In this document: piece after piece, positions 1 through 5,534 of the stretch
Numbering within the stretch: the stretch's first letter is position 1
Layout of the letters: every line of letters begins with the position of its first letter
Origin: Candidatus Aminicenantota bacterium
Lineage (GTDB): Bacteria > Acidobacteriota > UBA6911 > RPQK01 > JAJDTT01
Assembly (NCBI GenBank): GCA_026706325.1
Contig: JAPOYZ010000048.1
Span: 1-8,184 of the forward strand
Direction of reading: 5' to 3'
Length of the DNA stretch: 8,184 nt
The notes under the pieces: generated by a model
Seen by the model: only the letters and a program-made list of their open reading frames with translations
Database searches by the model: none
Told to the model about the DNA's origin: nothing
Made by a program: the position numbers and the translations under genes

Positions 1-58
1 AGTCACGTTCTTTCCTGAGACAGCGGCCGAACGGTCAGCGAGTTGGTTGGGAATCCGG

Positions 59-1483
59 TTAGCCCGATTCCGACCAGCGAGTATGAAAGAACTCGCCGCG
101 GGGCCGGTCCACTCGCTCGTAGGTGTGGGCGCCGAAGTAGTCCCGCTGGGACTGCAGGAGGTTGGCGGGAAGCCAGGCCTGCCGGTAGCCGTCGTAGAAG
201 GCCAGGGCGCTTGAGGTGGCCGGGACCGGGACGCCCCAGCGGACTGCCCGGGAAACGACCCTGCGCCAAGACTCCTGGGCGCCCTCCACCTGCTCCTTGA
301 AATAGGGATCCAGGAGCAGGTTCTTCAGGTCCGGCTCCCGGTCGAAGGCCTCCTTGATCTTGCCCAGGAACACGGAACGGATGATGCAACCGCCCCGCCA
401 CATCAGGGCGATGCCCCCGAAATCCAGGTTCCAACCGTATTCGGCCGCCGCCGACCGCATCAACTGGTAACCCTGTGCGTAGGAGACGATCTTCGACGCA
501 TAGAGGGCCTGCTCCAGGTCTTCGACCAGATCCGCTTGAGTCGCGGCGCCGTCCGGGCTGGGTCCGGTCAATAACCGGGAGGCTTCGACCCGATCCTCCT
601 TGATGGCCGACAGGGCCCGCGCCAGGACCGCCTCGCCGATGAGGGTGAGGGGAACTCCCATGTTCAACGCCGAAATGACGGTCCATCGCCCGGTTCCCTT
701 CTGACCGGCGGTATCCAGGACCTTTTCCACCAGTGGTCCTCCATCGTCGTCCCTGACGGCCAGGATGTCCCGGGTGATCCGGATCAGGTAGGAATCCAGC
801 CTCCCCCGGTTCCAGCGGGCGAAGACGCGGCTGATCTCGTCCGCGGGCATCCCCAAGCCCGCCTTCATCAGGTGATAGGCCTCGCAGATAAGCTGCATGT
901 CACCGTATTCGATGCCGTTGTGGACCATCTTGACGAAGTGGCCGGCGCCGTCCTCACCCACCCAGTCACAGCAGGGCTCCCCTCCGTCCACCTTGGCCGA
1001 CACGGCCTGGAAGAGGGGCCGGACCTGAGGCCAGGCCTCCGCGGACCCACCGGGCATGATGGAGGGCCCCCGCCGCGCTCCCTCCTCGCCTCCGGAGACA
1101 CCGGTTCCGATATAGAGAAGGCCCTTCGACTCCACCAGGGAGACCCGTCGCCGGGTGTCCTCGTAGTTGGAGTTCCCCCCGTCGATGATGATGTCACCCG
1201 GCTCCAGGTGGTCCAGGAGCTGCCGGATGAATTCGTCCACCGGCCAGCCGGCCTTGACCATCAGCATGACGCGCCGCGGCCGTTTGAGCATACGGACGAG
1301 TTCGTCCAGGGAATGAGCGCCCAGGACCCTCGTTCCCCGGGCCTCCCCCGAGAGGAAGTCGTCCACTTTGGAGACCGTCCGGTTGAAGACGGCCACCGTG
1401 TAGCCATGATCGTTCAGGTTCAGGACCAGGTTCTGGCCCATGACCGCCAACCCGATGAGTCCGATATCCGCCTTGGCTTCCAT
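59..1483 (-). CDS. gnd: 6-phosphogluconate dehydrogenase, decarboxylating
   Basis: This cytosolic enzyme oxidises and decarboxylates 6-phosphogluconate to ribulose 5-phosphate with NADP+, in the pentose phosphate pathway. The 474-residue product matches the usual length of the family (about 470). Visible motifs are the N-terminal dinucleotide-binding GLAVMG (residues 11-16) with NRT at 34-36, IDGGNS (100-105), the substrate-binding VSGGEEGARRGPSIMPGG (129-146), and the catalytic stretch KMVHNGIEY with Lys185 and Glu192. The C-terminal block QRDYFGAHTYER and FHTRW is the typical family ending. NRT after the Rossmann strand suits NADP+. The ATG start has a good ribosome site (CAGGAGAA, nine bases from GGAG to the start). 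The gene lies 33 bases downstream of the gluconokinase-like gene on the same strand, so the two are probably co-transcribed and act in successive steps. The ORF is intact. Identification is secure. Confidence 0.97.
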   Translation of the reverse strand: MEAKADIGLIGLAVMGQNLVLNLNDHGYTVAVFNRTVSKVDDFLSGEARGTRVLGAHSLDELVRMLKRPRRVMLMVKAGWPVDEFIRQLLDHLEPGDIIIDGGNSNYEDTRRRVSLVESKGLLYIGTGVSGGEEGARRGPSIMPGGSAEAWPQVRPLFQAVSAKVDGGEPCCDWVGEDGAGHFVKMVHNGIEYGDMQLICEAYHLMKAGLGMPADEISRVFARWNRGRLDSYLIRITRDILAVRDDDGGPLVEKVLDTAGQKGTGRWTVISALNMGVPLTLIGEAVLARALSAIKEDRVEASRLLTGPSPDGAATQADLVEDLEQALYASKIVSYAQGYQLMRSAAAEYGWNLDFGGIALMWRGGCIIRSVFLGKIKEAFDREPDLKNLLLDPYFKEQVEGAQESWRRVVSRAVRWGVPVPATSSALAFYDGYRQAWLPANLLQSQRDYFGAHTYERVDRPRGEFFHTRWSESG

Positions 1484-1516
1484 ATTCGAATTCTCCTGTG
1501 CTGTGCGACGAGTTCC

Positions 1517-3016
1517 CTATTCTAGCGCGAAGCCGTCCAGGCGCCGGTAAAGCTCCAGATGCCGCTCCATGGCCTCGAGATGCCGGAGGTGACGGGCGGG
1601 ATCGGGGTCGTACCTCTTTCCCATGGCCGGCGGGACCGCTGCCAAGTCCGAGACCAGACCCAGGGACTCGAGCGCCAGCAGAGCCGTTCCCCGGCCCGTC
1701 ACTTCGGGCTCGGCGCAGGCGATGACCCGGCGGCCCAGGACGTCCGCCAGGATCTGGAGCCAAGCGGGAGAAGAGAGCAGCCCGGCGCCCCCACCGATGA
1801 TCTCGTGCTGGCGGGACAAGTGGGGTTCCATGAGCCGGTAGATCAGGCAAAGCCGGTAGGCGATCGACTCCAGAGCCGCCCGGACAATTTCCACAGGCCG
1901 CGTCGAAAGCGTCAGCCCCACCAGGCTTCCGCGGGCTTCGTCGCGCCACCCGGGACTCCGTTCTCCCGCCAGGAACGGCAGGAAGACCAAGCCGTGGGCA
2001 GCCGGCTCCATGGCCTGCAGCTCGGCCTCCAACCGCTCGGGTTCGACGTCGGCCTGCAGCCGGCTCGTCAACCACGAGAAGATGCTGCCCCCCTCGGTGG
2101 TGGCTCCTCCCATGAGGGGCCGGCCGCCATCGACGAAATAGCTCCAGAGACCCGCCGGAAGGGGGGAAGCAGGCCGGTCCAGGACCGCGCGGATGGCTCC
2201 GGTGGAACCGATGGTCAGGGCAACCCGGTCCGAACGCACGCAGCCGCTGCCCACGTTGGCGGCAGCTCCGTCTCCTACCGCCGGAAACCAGGGGATTCGG
2301 GCCAGGACCGGCCAGCGCCGAGCCCAGGGATCACGCAATCCCGTGAAAGGTTGAGTGCAATCGCGAAGCGTCGAAAGCTGAGTCCGCCGGACCGGGAGAA
2401 GGGAAATCCAGGACTGGTCCCAGTCCAAGCGATGGCGGTTCAGCAGCCCGCTCCACGAGGCGGCCGAATAGCTCACGCCGCCGGTCCGAAAGAATCGTGA
2501 ATAAACGAACTCGCCCAGAGTCATCCAGCGGGCGACCCGGGAGAAGAGCCGGGGCCGGCTCCGTTCCAGCCAGAGGAGGCGGGAGGGCAGGTAGCTGCTG
2601 TGGATGGGACACCCCGTCCGCTCGTGGATCTCCGCGGAATCCAGCCTTTCCCTGAGTTCCACGGCGGCCTGCCGGCTGCGGGTGTCGGCATAGGTGTAGA
2701 TCGGCGTCAGCGGCTGGGCCTGCTCATCCACTCCCAGGAGCGTGGGAGAAAGCGTGTCTGAAGCGACGGCGGCGATCCCGGCGTCTATCGACTCGGCTCG
2801 GGCCACCGTCTCGTCGAGCGCATCGGATACGGCCGAGAGAACCTCCTCCGGCTCCAGCCAGGCTCCTCCCTCCGGGTCGGTCCAAAGGCGATAGTGGGCC
2901 CGGGCCCCGATCTCCGGTAGGGGACGCCCATCCACTCCCCACACTTGGGCCCGCAAGGAGGACGTTCCTGCATCCAGTGTCAGAACATGGGGGCGGGGCG
3001 GCCCGACGCCGTTCAA
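1517..3016 (-). CDS. gntK: FGGY-family carbohydrate kinase, probable gluconokinase
   Basis: This is a two-domain FGGY sugar kinase that probably phosphorylates D-gluconate to 6-phosphogluconate with ATP. With a TTG start at 3016 it has 499 residues, normal for the family. The N-terminal phosphate-binding motif LDAGTSS (14-20) is present, followed by YADTRS (109-114), RTGCPIH (133-139), the catalytic-base motif GDGAA (Asp249) and TIGSTGAIR (268-276). A C-terminal IIGGGAGLLSS segment fits the ATP domain. RTG.PIH and TIG.(S/T)GAIR resemble Bacillus GntK more than xylulokinase or glycerol kinase, and the downstream gnd supports gluconate as substrate. The frame stays open to an ATG at 3094, but the extra 26 residues lack kinase character, and GGAG sits eight bases before the TTG, so the shorter form is preferred. 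Kinase class is near certain; substrate is inferred. Confidence 0.85.
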   Translation of the reverse strand: MNGVGPPRPHVLTLDAGTSSLRAQVWGVDGRPLPEIGARAHYRLWTDPEGGAWLEPEEVLSAVSDALDETVARAESIDAGIAAVASDTLSPTLLGVDEQAQPLTPIYTYADTRSRQAAVELRERLDSAEIHERTGCPIHSSYLPSRLLWLERSRPRLFSRVARWMTLGEFVYSRFFRTGGVSYSAASWSGLLNRHRLDWDQSWISLLPVRRTQLSTLRDCTQPFTGLRDPWARRWPVLARIPWFPAVGDGAAANVGSGCVRSDRVALTIGSTGAIRAVLDRPASPLPAGLWSYFVDGGRPLMGGATTEGGSIFSWLTSRLQADVEPERLEAELQAMEPAAHGLVFLPFLAGERSPGWRDEARGSLVGLTLSTRPVEIVRAALESIAYRLCLIYRLMEPHLSRQHEIIGGGAGLLSSPAWLQILADVLGRRVIACAEPEVTGRGTALLALESLGLVSDLAAVPPAMGKRYDPDPARHLRHLEAMERHLELYRRLDGFALE

Positions 3017-3024
3017 GATCCGTG

Positions 3025-3028
3025 CTCC
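3025..3028 (-). promoter_or_regulatory. ribosome binding site deciding the gntK TTG start
   Basis: On the minus strand GGAG lies eight bases upstream of a TTG codon at 3016. The protein from that TTG begins just before the conserved LDAGTSS motif, as expected for FGGY kinases. The GGAG also falls mostly in the loop of a small perfect inverted repeat (CCGTG-GAG-CACGG, 3020-3032). Confidence 0.55.
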
Positions 3029-3076
3029 ACGGTGATTTCGGGGGCCGTCACACTGCACGTGGGGACACCGGGCGGA

Positions 3077-3082
3077 TACAAT
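3077..3082 (+). promoter_or_regulatory. candidate -10 box in the divergent intergenic region
   Basis: TACAAT within the sequence GGATACAATACATTC is the only AT-rich island between the divergent gntK and VKOR genes. It resembles a sigma-70 -10 element reading towards the VKOR gene. No convincing -35 lies 16-18 bases upstream. The opposite strand of the same island reads TGTATTGTATCC and might serve gntK. Motif match only. Confidence 0.3.
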
Positions 3083-3092
3083 ACATTCAGCC

Positions 3093-3134
3093 ATGGATCG
3101 ACGGAGACAGCCGGGAGGCGAGCGGCACGCATGA
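3093..3134 (+). CDS. possible 13-codon leader ORF overlapping the VKOR start
   Basis: A short frame starts with ATG at 3093, encodes MDRRRQPGGERHA and ends with a TGA that overlaps the VKOR ATG as ATGA. The arrangement would suit translational coupling or re-initiation. The peptide is Arg-rich, and the GGGAGG that could serve the VKOR start lies inside it. If the TACAAT at 3077-3082 is a real -10 box, transcription would begin close to this ATG, leaving almost no leader. Such short frames also occur by chance, so this is tentative. Confidence 0.2.
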   Translation: MDRRRQPGGERHA

Positions 3135-3577
3135 GTTGGCCGTCTCTGCTGTTGGTCGTCCTGTCGCTGGCCGGCTTCATCATCTCATCCTATTTCACGG
3201 CCGTGGCTTACCGCTGGGTTCGACCCGACGCCGCCTGGATTCCCAGCTTCTGCCGGATGGGAGAAAAGACCTGCGCCACCATCGTCTTCACTCCCCGGGC
3301 CCGTGTCTTCGGCGTTCCCAACTCGGTCTTGGCGCAGCTCTTCTACCCGTTGATCGCCGCCGGAACCCTGGAAGGTTTCCTGTTCACCTCTCCCATCTTC
3401 CACCTCTCACTGCTGGCAAGTCTAGTCACGGTCCTCCTGGGGTTGTTTCTCACCTACTCCCTGTTGTTCCTGACCCGTGTTCCCTGCATCCTCTGCTTCG
3501 CATCCCACGGCATCAATGCCGTCATCTTCGTGCTCCTGCTGCTGGAAAAGGATTCCGTTTCCGGAGCGCTCTGGTGA
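3131..3577 (+). CDS. VKOR-family quinone-linked disulfide oxidoreductase (integral membrane)
   Basis: The 148-residue integral membrane protein fits the vitamin K epoxide reductase family, whose bacterial members reoxidise periplasmic thiol oxidases and pass electrons to quinone, replacing DsbB. The family's four functional cysteines are visible: a loop pair, Cys41 and Cys48, and the active-site CILC (Cys119-Cys122) at the start of the last helix. FGVPNS (60-65) matches the conserved stretch after the loop pair, and SHGIN (125-129) follows the CxxC. Hydrophobic segments lie at about 5-27, 66-82, 88-114 and 120-138. There is no fused thioredoxin domain, unlike many cyanobacterial and some other bacterial VKORs, so the partner must be encoded elsewhere. 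The start is the ATG of MSWPS; GGGAGG lies upstream at a long spacing of about 12 bases. The family call is firm; its physiological partner is unknown. Confidence 0.85.
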   Translation: MSWPSLLLVVLSLAGFIISSYFTAVAYRWVRPDAAWIPSFCRMGEKTCATIVFTPRARVFGVPNSVLAQLFYPLIAAGTLEGFLFTSPIFHLSLLASLVTVLLGLFLTYSLLFLTRVPCILCFASHGINAVIFVLLLLEKDSVSGALW

Positions 3578-3635
3578 GAGAGCCGGTCCGGGACGCCCAT
3601 CGTGGATTAGAGCCCCTGCCACGGGATCCGGACTG

Positions 3636-4796
3636 ATGGACCACGCCATCAATCCTCACTTCCCCCAACTGAGGCAGATTCCTACGAGCCGCGATCTGGA
3701 GTCCTCTCCCCTCTATCGCCGCCTCCGGCCCGAAATCGACCGGGTGCTGAATTCCGTCGAGACCGGTGAAGATCCGGGAGGACGTTCCGGACCGGCCAGG
3801 AGCTCAATCCGCGCCGTCGCCTGGAATATCGAGCGCGGCCTGAAGCTGCCGGGCCTGGCCAGGGCTCTCCGGGAGCATCCGCTGTTGCGGGAAACCGACA
3901 CTCTCTTGCTGACGGAACTGGACTACGGAATGGCCCGAACCGGGAACCTCCATGTGACCCGCGAGCTGGCCCGGCAACTGGGGATGACCTACGTCTTCGC
4001 CCCCAGCTATCTGAATCTGGACAAGGGAGCCGGGCTGGAGAACGAGGTTCCGGGCGAGAATACCCAGGCTCTGCACGGGAACGCGCTGCTCTCGAGGCAT
4101 CCGGTCTCGGAACCCCACGCGCTGCCCCTTCCCAACGGCAAGGACAAGTTGAGGGGGAAAGAGAAGCGCCTGGGCTGCCAGCGGGCGATCCTGGGTCTGG
4201 TGGAGCATCCTCTGGGGCGTTTCCGCGCCGTCAGCCTCCACATGGACGCCCACTCCAGCCAGGCGCACCGGCATCTGCAGATGACCCTGGTGCTGGACCA
4301 CCTCCAACGTTGGCATCCTTCGCTGCCGGTCGTCATCGGCGGCGACTGGAACACTTCCACCCACCATGCCAGGCGCGCCGTGTACTCGATTCTCGGATAC
4401 GCCCGGCGGGTCCTCATGGGGATCGAAAACGTTCTGGACAACCACTACCCCCATCCGCAACGGTGGTTCGAACGGCGCCTGTTCCGGGAACTGGAGAATC
4501 GAGGTTACCGCTATCGGGACCTGAACCAGATGGGCGTTTGCACACTCCACTACGATGCCGCGAATCTGGCCACCAATCGGAACATGGCCGAGTGGATCCC
4601 CAATTGGTGCTTCTGGTTCATCGACTGGGCCCTGAAAAACCATCAGGGCCGATGCTCCATGAAGCTGGACTGGTTCGCCGGCAAGGGGATTCTTCACGAT
4701 CCCCAGTCGCCTCCGCGGGTGATCGGCGGACTCGAGGAGGTCTTCGGCAAGCTTTCGGATCACGACCCGATACTCTTGGATTTCAAGCTCGGCTAG
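3636..4796 (+). CDS. endonuclease/exonuclease/phosphatase (EEP) superfamily protein
   Basis: This 386-residue soluble protein has the ordered motifs of the metal-dependent EEP fold: WNIERG (63-68), ELD (94-96, the metal-binding Glu position), GNALLSRHP (148-156), SLHMDAH (200-206), GGDWNT with Asp237 and Asn239 (235-240), KLDWFAG (343-349) and the C-terminal SDHDP with the catalytic Asp-His (374-378). A phosphoester hydrolase is expected, but the substrate (nucleic acid, phospholipid or inositol phosphate) cannot be told. About 100 residues separate GGDWNT from LDW, and this region is rich in Trp, Tyr and Arg, probably a family-specific substrate lid. No signal peptide is seen, so it is probably cytosolic. 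The ATG at 3636 was chosen because the open frame upstream overlaps the VKOR gene and encodes low-complexity sequence; its ribosome site is weak. The gene starts 58 bases after the VKOR stop and is probably co-transcribed with it. Confidence 0.8.
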   Translation: MDHAINPHFPQLRQIPTSRDLESSPLYRRLRPEIDRVLNSVETGEDPGGRSGPARSSIRAVAWNIERGLKLPGLARALREHPLLRETDTLLLTELDYGMARTGNLHVTRELARQLGMTYVFAPSYLNLDKGAGLENEVPGENTQALHGNALLSRHPVSEPHALPLPNGKDKLRGKEKRLGCQRAILGLVEHPLGRFRAVSLHMDAHSSQAHRHLQMTLVLDHLQRWHPSLPVVIGGDWNTSTHHARRAVYSILGYARRVLMGIENVLDNHYPHPQRWFERRLFRELENRGYRYRDLNQMGVCTLHYDAANLATNRNMAEWIPNWCFWFIDWALKNHQGRCSMKLDWFAGKGILHDPQSPPRVIGGLEEVFGKLSDHDPILLDFKLG

Positions 4797-4837
4797 GAAC
4801 TTTCCCACCGGCCATGGGTCATGATTGGTTCGAAACA

Positions 4838-4856
4838 GGGCGCCTGAAAGCCGCCC
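4838..4856. repeat. palindromic repeat copy 1 (imperfect)
   Basis: GGGCGCCT-GAA-AGCCGCCC forms an eight-base-pair stem with one C:C mismatch and a three-base loop, followed by TTCC. It lies 41 bases after the EEP stop codon and resembles the copies at 4865-4884 and 5478-5498. It could act as a bidirectional transcription stop or RNA stabiliser, but there is no T-tract. Confidence 0.6.
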
Positions 4857-4864
4857 TTCCCACT

Positions 4865-4884
4865 CGGCGACTAGAAAGTCGCCG
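4865..4884. repeat. palindromic repeat copy 2 (perfect)
   Basis: CGGCGACT-AGAA-AGTCGCCG is a perfect eight-base-pair inverted repeat with a four-base loop, followed by CTCCAG. It sits in tandem eight bases after copy 1, in the non-coding stretch before the small membrane protein gene. The core GGCGACT/AGTCGCC is identical to that of the copy at 5478-5498. Confidence 0.75.
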
Positions 4885-4903
4885 CTCCAGCCGCCCCGCC
4901 AAT

Positions 4904-4923
4904 GGGGGACAGGAATATCCCCC
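4904..4923. repeat. GGGGGA/TCCCCC inverted repeat
   Basis: A six-base-pair perfect inverted repeat with an eight-base loop (CAGGAATA) follows the two tandem hairpins. It lies just upstream of the candidate -10 box of the membrane protein gene and may be the third part of one composite repeat unit spanning about 4838-4923. Confidence 0.5.
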
Positions 4924-4934
4924 CTGCTACGGGC

Positions 4935-4940
4935 TATACT
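4935..4940 (+). promoter_or_regulatory. candidate -10 box for the small membrane protein gene
   Basis: TATACT matches the sigma-70 -10 consensus at five of six positions and stands 25 bases before the start codon, leaving room for a short leader with a strong ribosome site. No recognisable -35 element is found at 16-18 bases; that region is occupied by the end of the GGGGGA/TCCCCC repeat. Confidence 0.35.
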
Positions 4941-4952
4941 CCGTATCCAATC

Positions 4953-4959
4953 AAGGAGG
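4953..4959 (+). promoter_or_regulatory. strong ribosome binding site deciding the membrane protein start
   Basis: AAGGAGG stands six bases before the ATG at 4966. A second in-frame ATG at 4960 directly abuts this site and is therefore an unlikely start. Confidence 0.75.
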
Positions 4960-4965
4960 ATGTTC

Positions 4966-5451
4966 ATGACTAGTACTGGACTGGCTTGGCTCGGCTTCGC
5001 TTTCGTGACGGTGTTTTGCTGGGGATTGTACGGCACCATGCTCCATGCGGGACAGGTGGCCATGGGGGATCCGGTCAACGGGCGTTACAAGGCCTTCCTC
5101 TTCGTCGGCCTGGCCTATTTCCTGGTCGCCGTTCTGGCCCCGCTGCTGGTCCTGAAGAGCCAGGGCGCGGACTGGAGCTATCCCGCGCCGGGAATGGGCT
5201 TGTCGCTGGTCGCCGGAATCCTGGGAGCCGTCGGAGCCTTCGGCGTCCTTCTGGCCTTCGGAGCCAAGGGTTCTCCCAGCGTGGTCATGGCCATCGTCTT
5301 CGCGGGAGCCCCCATCGTCAATGCGTTCGCCTCCATGATCAAACATCCGCCGCCGGGCGGGATCTCGAGTATCCAGTGGCCGTTTGTCCTGGGCATCCTT
5401 TTGGCCGCTCTGGGAGGTTGCCTGGTAACGCTCTATCGACCGCAGGGGTGA
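4966..5451 (+). CDS. small five-helix membrane protein, EamA/DMT-like
   Basis: The 161-residue protein is mostly hydrophobic, with five likely membrane segments at about 6-28, 43-63, 77-98, 105-125 and 138-157. Conserved-looking polar features are GDPVNGRYKAF between helices 1 and 2, and GAKGSPSVVMAIVFAGAPIVNA through helix 4, reminiscent of the end of an EamA/drug-metabolite-transporter repeat. At this length it is about half of a ten-helix DMT transporter, so it would have to work as a dimer, as small multidrug or sugar-nucleotide transporters of this superfamily do, or be a different family. I cannot name a substrate. The ATG at 4966 is chosen on its AAGGAGG site. The gene is flanked on both sides by palindromic repeats, which suggests a transcription unit of its own, although it reads in the same direction as galU. 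Confidence 0.7.
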   Translation: MTSTGLAWLGFAFVTVFCWGLYGTMLHAGQVAMGDPVNGRYKAFLFVGLAYFLVAVLAPLLVLKSQGADWSYPAPGMGLSLVAGILGAVGAFGVLLAFGAKGSPSVVMAIVFAGAPIVNAFASMIKHPPPGGISSIQWPFVLGILLAALGGCLVTLYRPQG

Positions 5452-5477
5452 TCCCGTCAGTGAGACTGAACACCAAG

Positions 5478-5498
5478 AGGGCGACTGGAAGTCGCCCT
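5478..5498. repeat. palindromic repeat copy 3 (perfect)
   Basis: AGGGCGACT-GGA-AGTCGCCCT is a perfect nine-base-pair inverted repeat with a three-base loop, followed by TCCAG. It stands between the membrane protein stop and galU and shares its core with the copies upstream at 4838-4884. It may terminate or attenuate transcription into galU, but there is no T-tract, so it is not a classical intrinsic terminator. Confidence 0.75.
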
Positions 5499-5534
5499 TC
5501 CAGCGGGATGAGCCCGTCCATGAGACGAGACGCA

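Noticed and set aside
1..58. Coding sequence at the left edge
   Set aside because: No frame with a start, ribosome site or recognisable protein can be supported in these 58 bases.
50..71. Possible terminator hairpin after gnd (GGAATC/GATTCC)
   Set aside because: The stem is only six base pairs with an 11-base loop that contains the stop codon, and no T-tract follows on the minus strand.
1194..2075. Alternative minus-strand frame bridging the kinase and gnd, considered as a frameshift or fusion
   Set aside because: Both parent genes are intact in their own frames with full-length motifs; the bridging frame is a Gly/Arg/Pro-rich shadow.
3017..3094. N-terminal extension of the FGGY kinase from the ATG at 3094
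   Set aside because: The extra 26 residues are Cys-, Arg- and His-rich with no kinase character, would run across the only promoter-like island, and a TTG with GGAG at eight bases gives the normal family N-terminus.
3477..3635. Longer start for the EEP protein inside the VKOR gene
   Set aside because: The upstream codons overlap the VKOR coding region in another frame and read as Ser/Cys- and Arg/Pro-rich low-complexity sequence; the ATG at 3636 follows the VKOR stop.
3804..5078. Long open frame opposite the EEP and membrane protein genes
   Set aside because: It mirrors well-supported plus-strand genes, has no recognisable motif, and is expected from high-GC codon bias.
4986..5534. Long N-terminal extension of galU through the membrane protein gene
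   Set aside because: This is the shadow frame of the membrane protein, rich in Arg, Gly and Pro; the GalU fold begins at ISVAVVPVGGLGTR.
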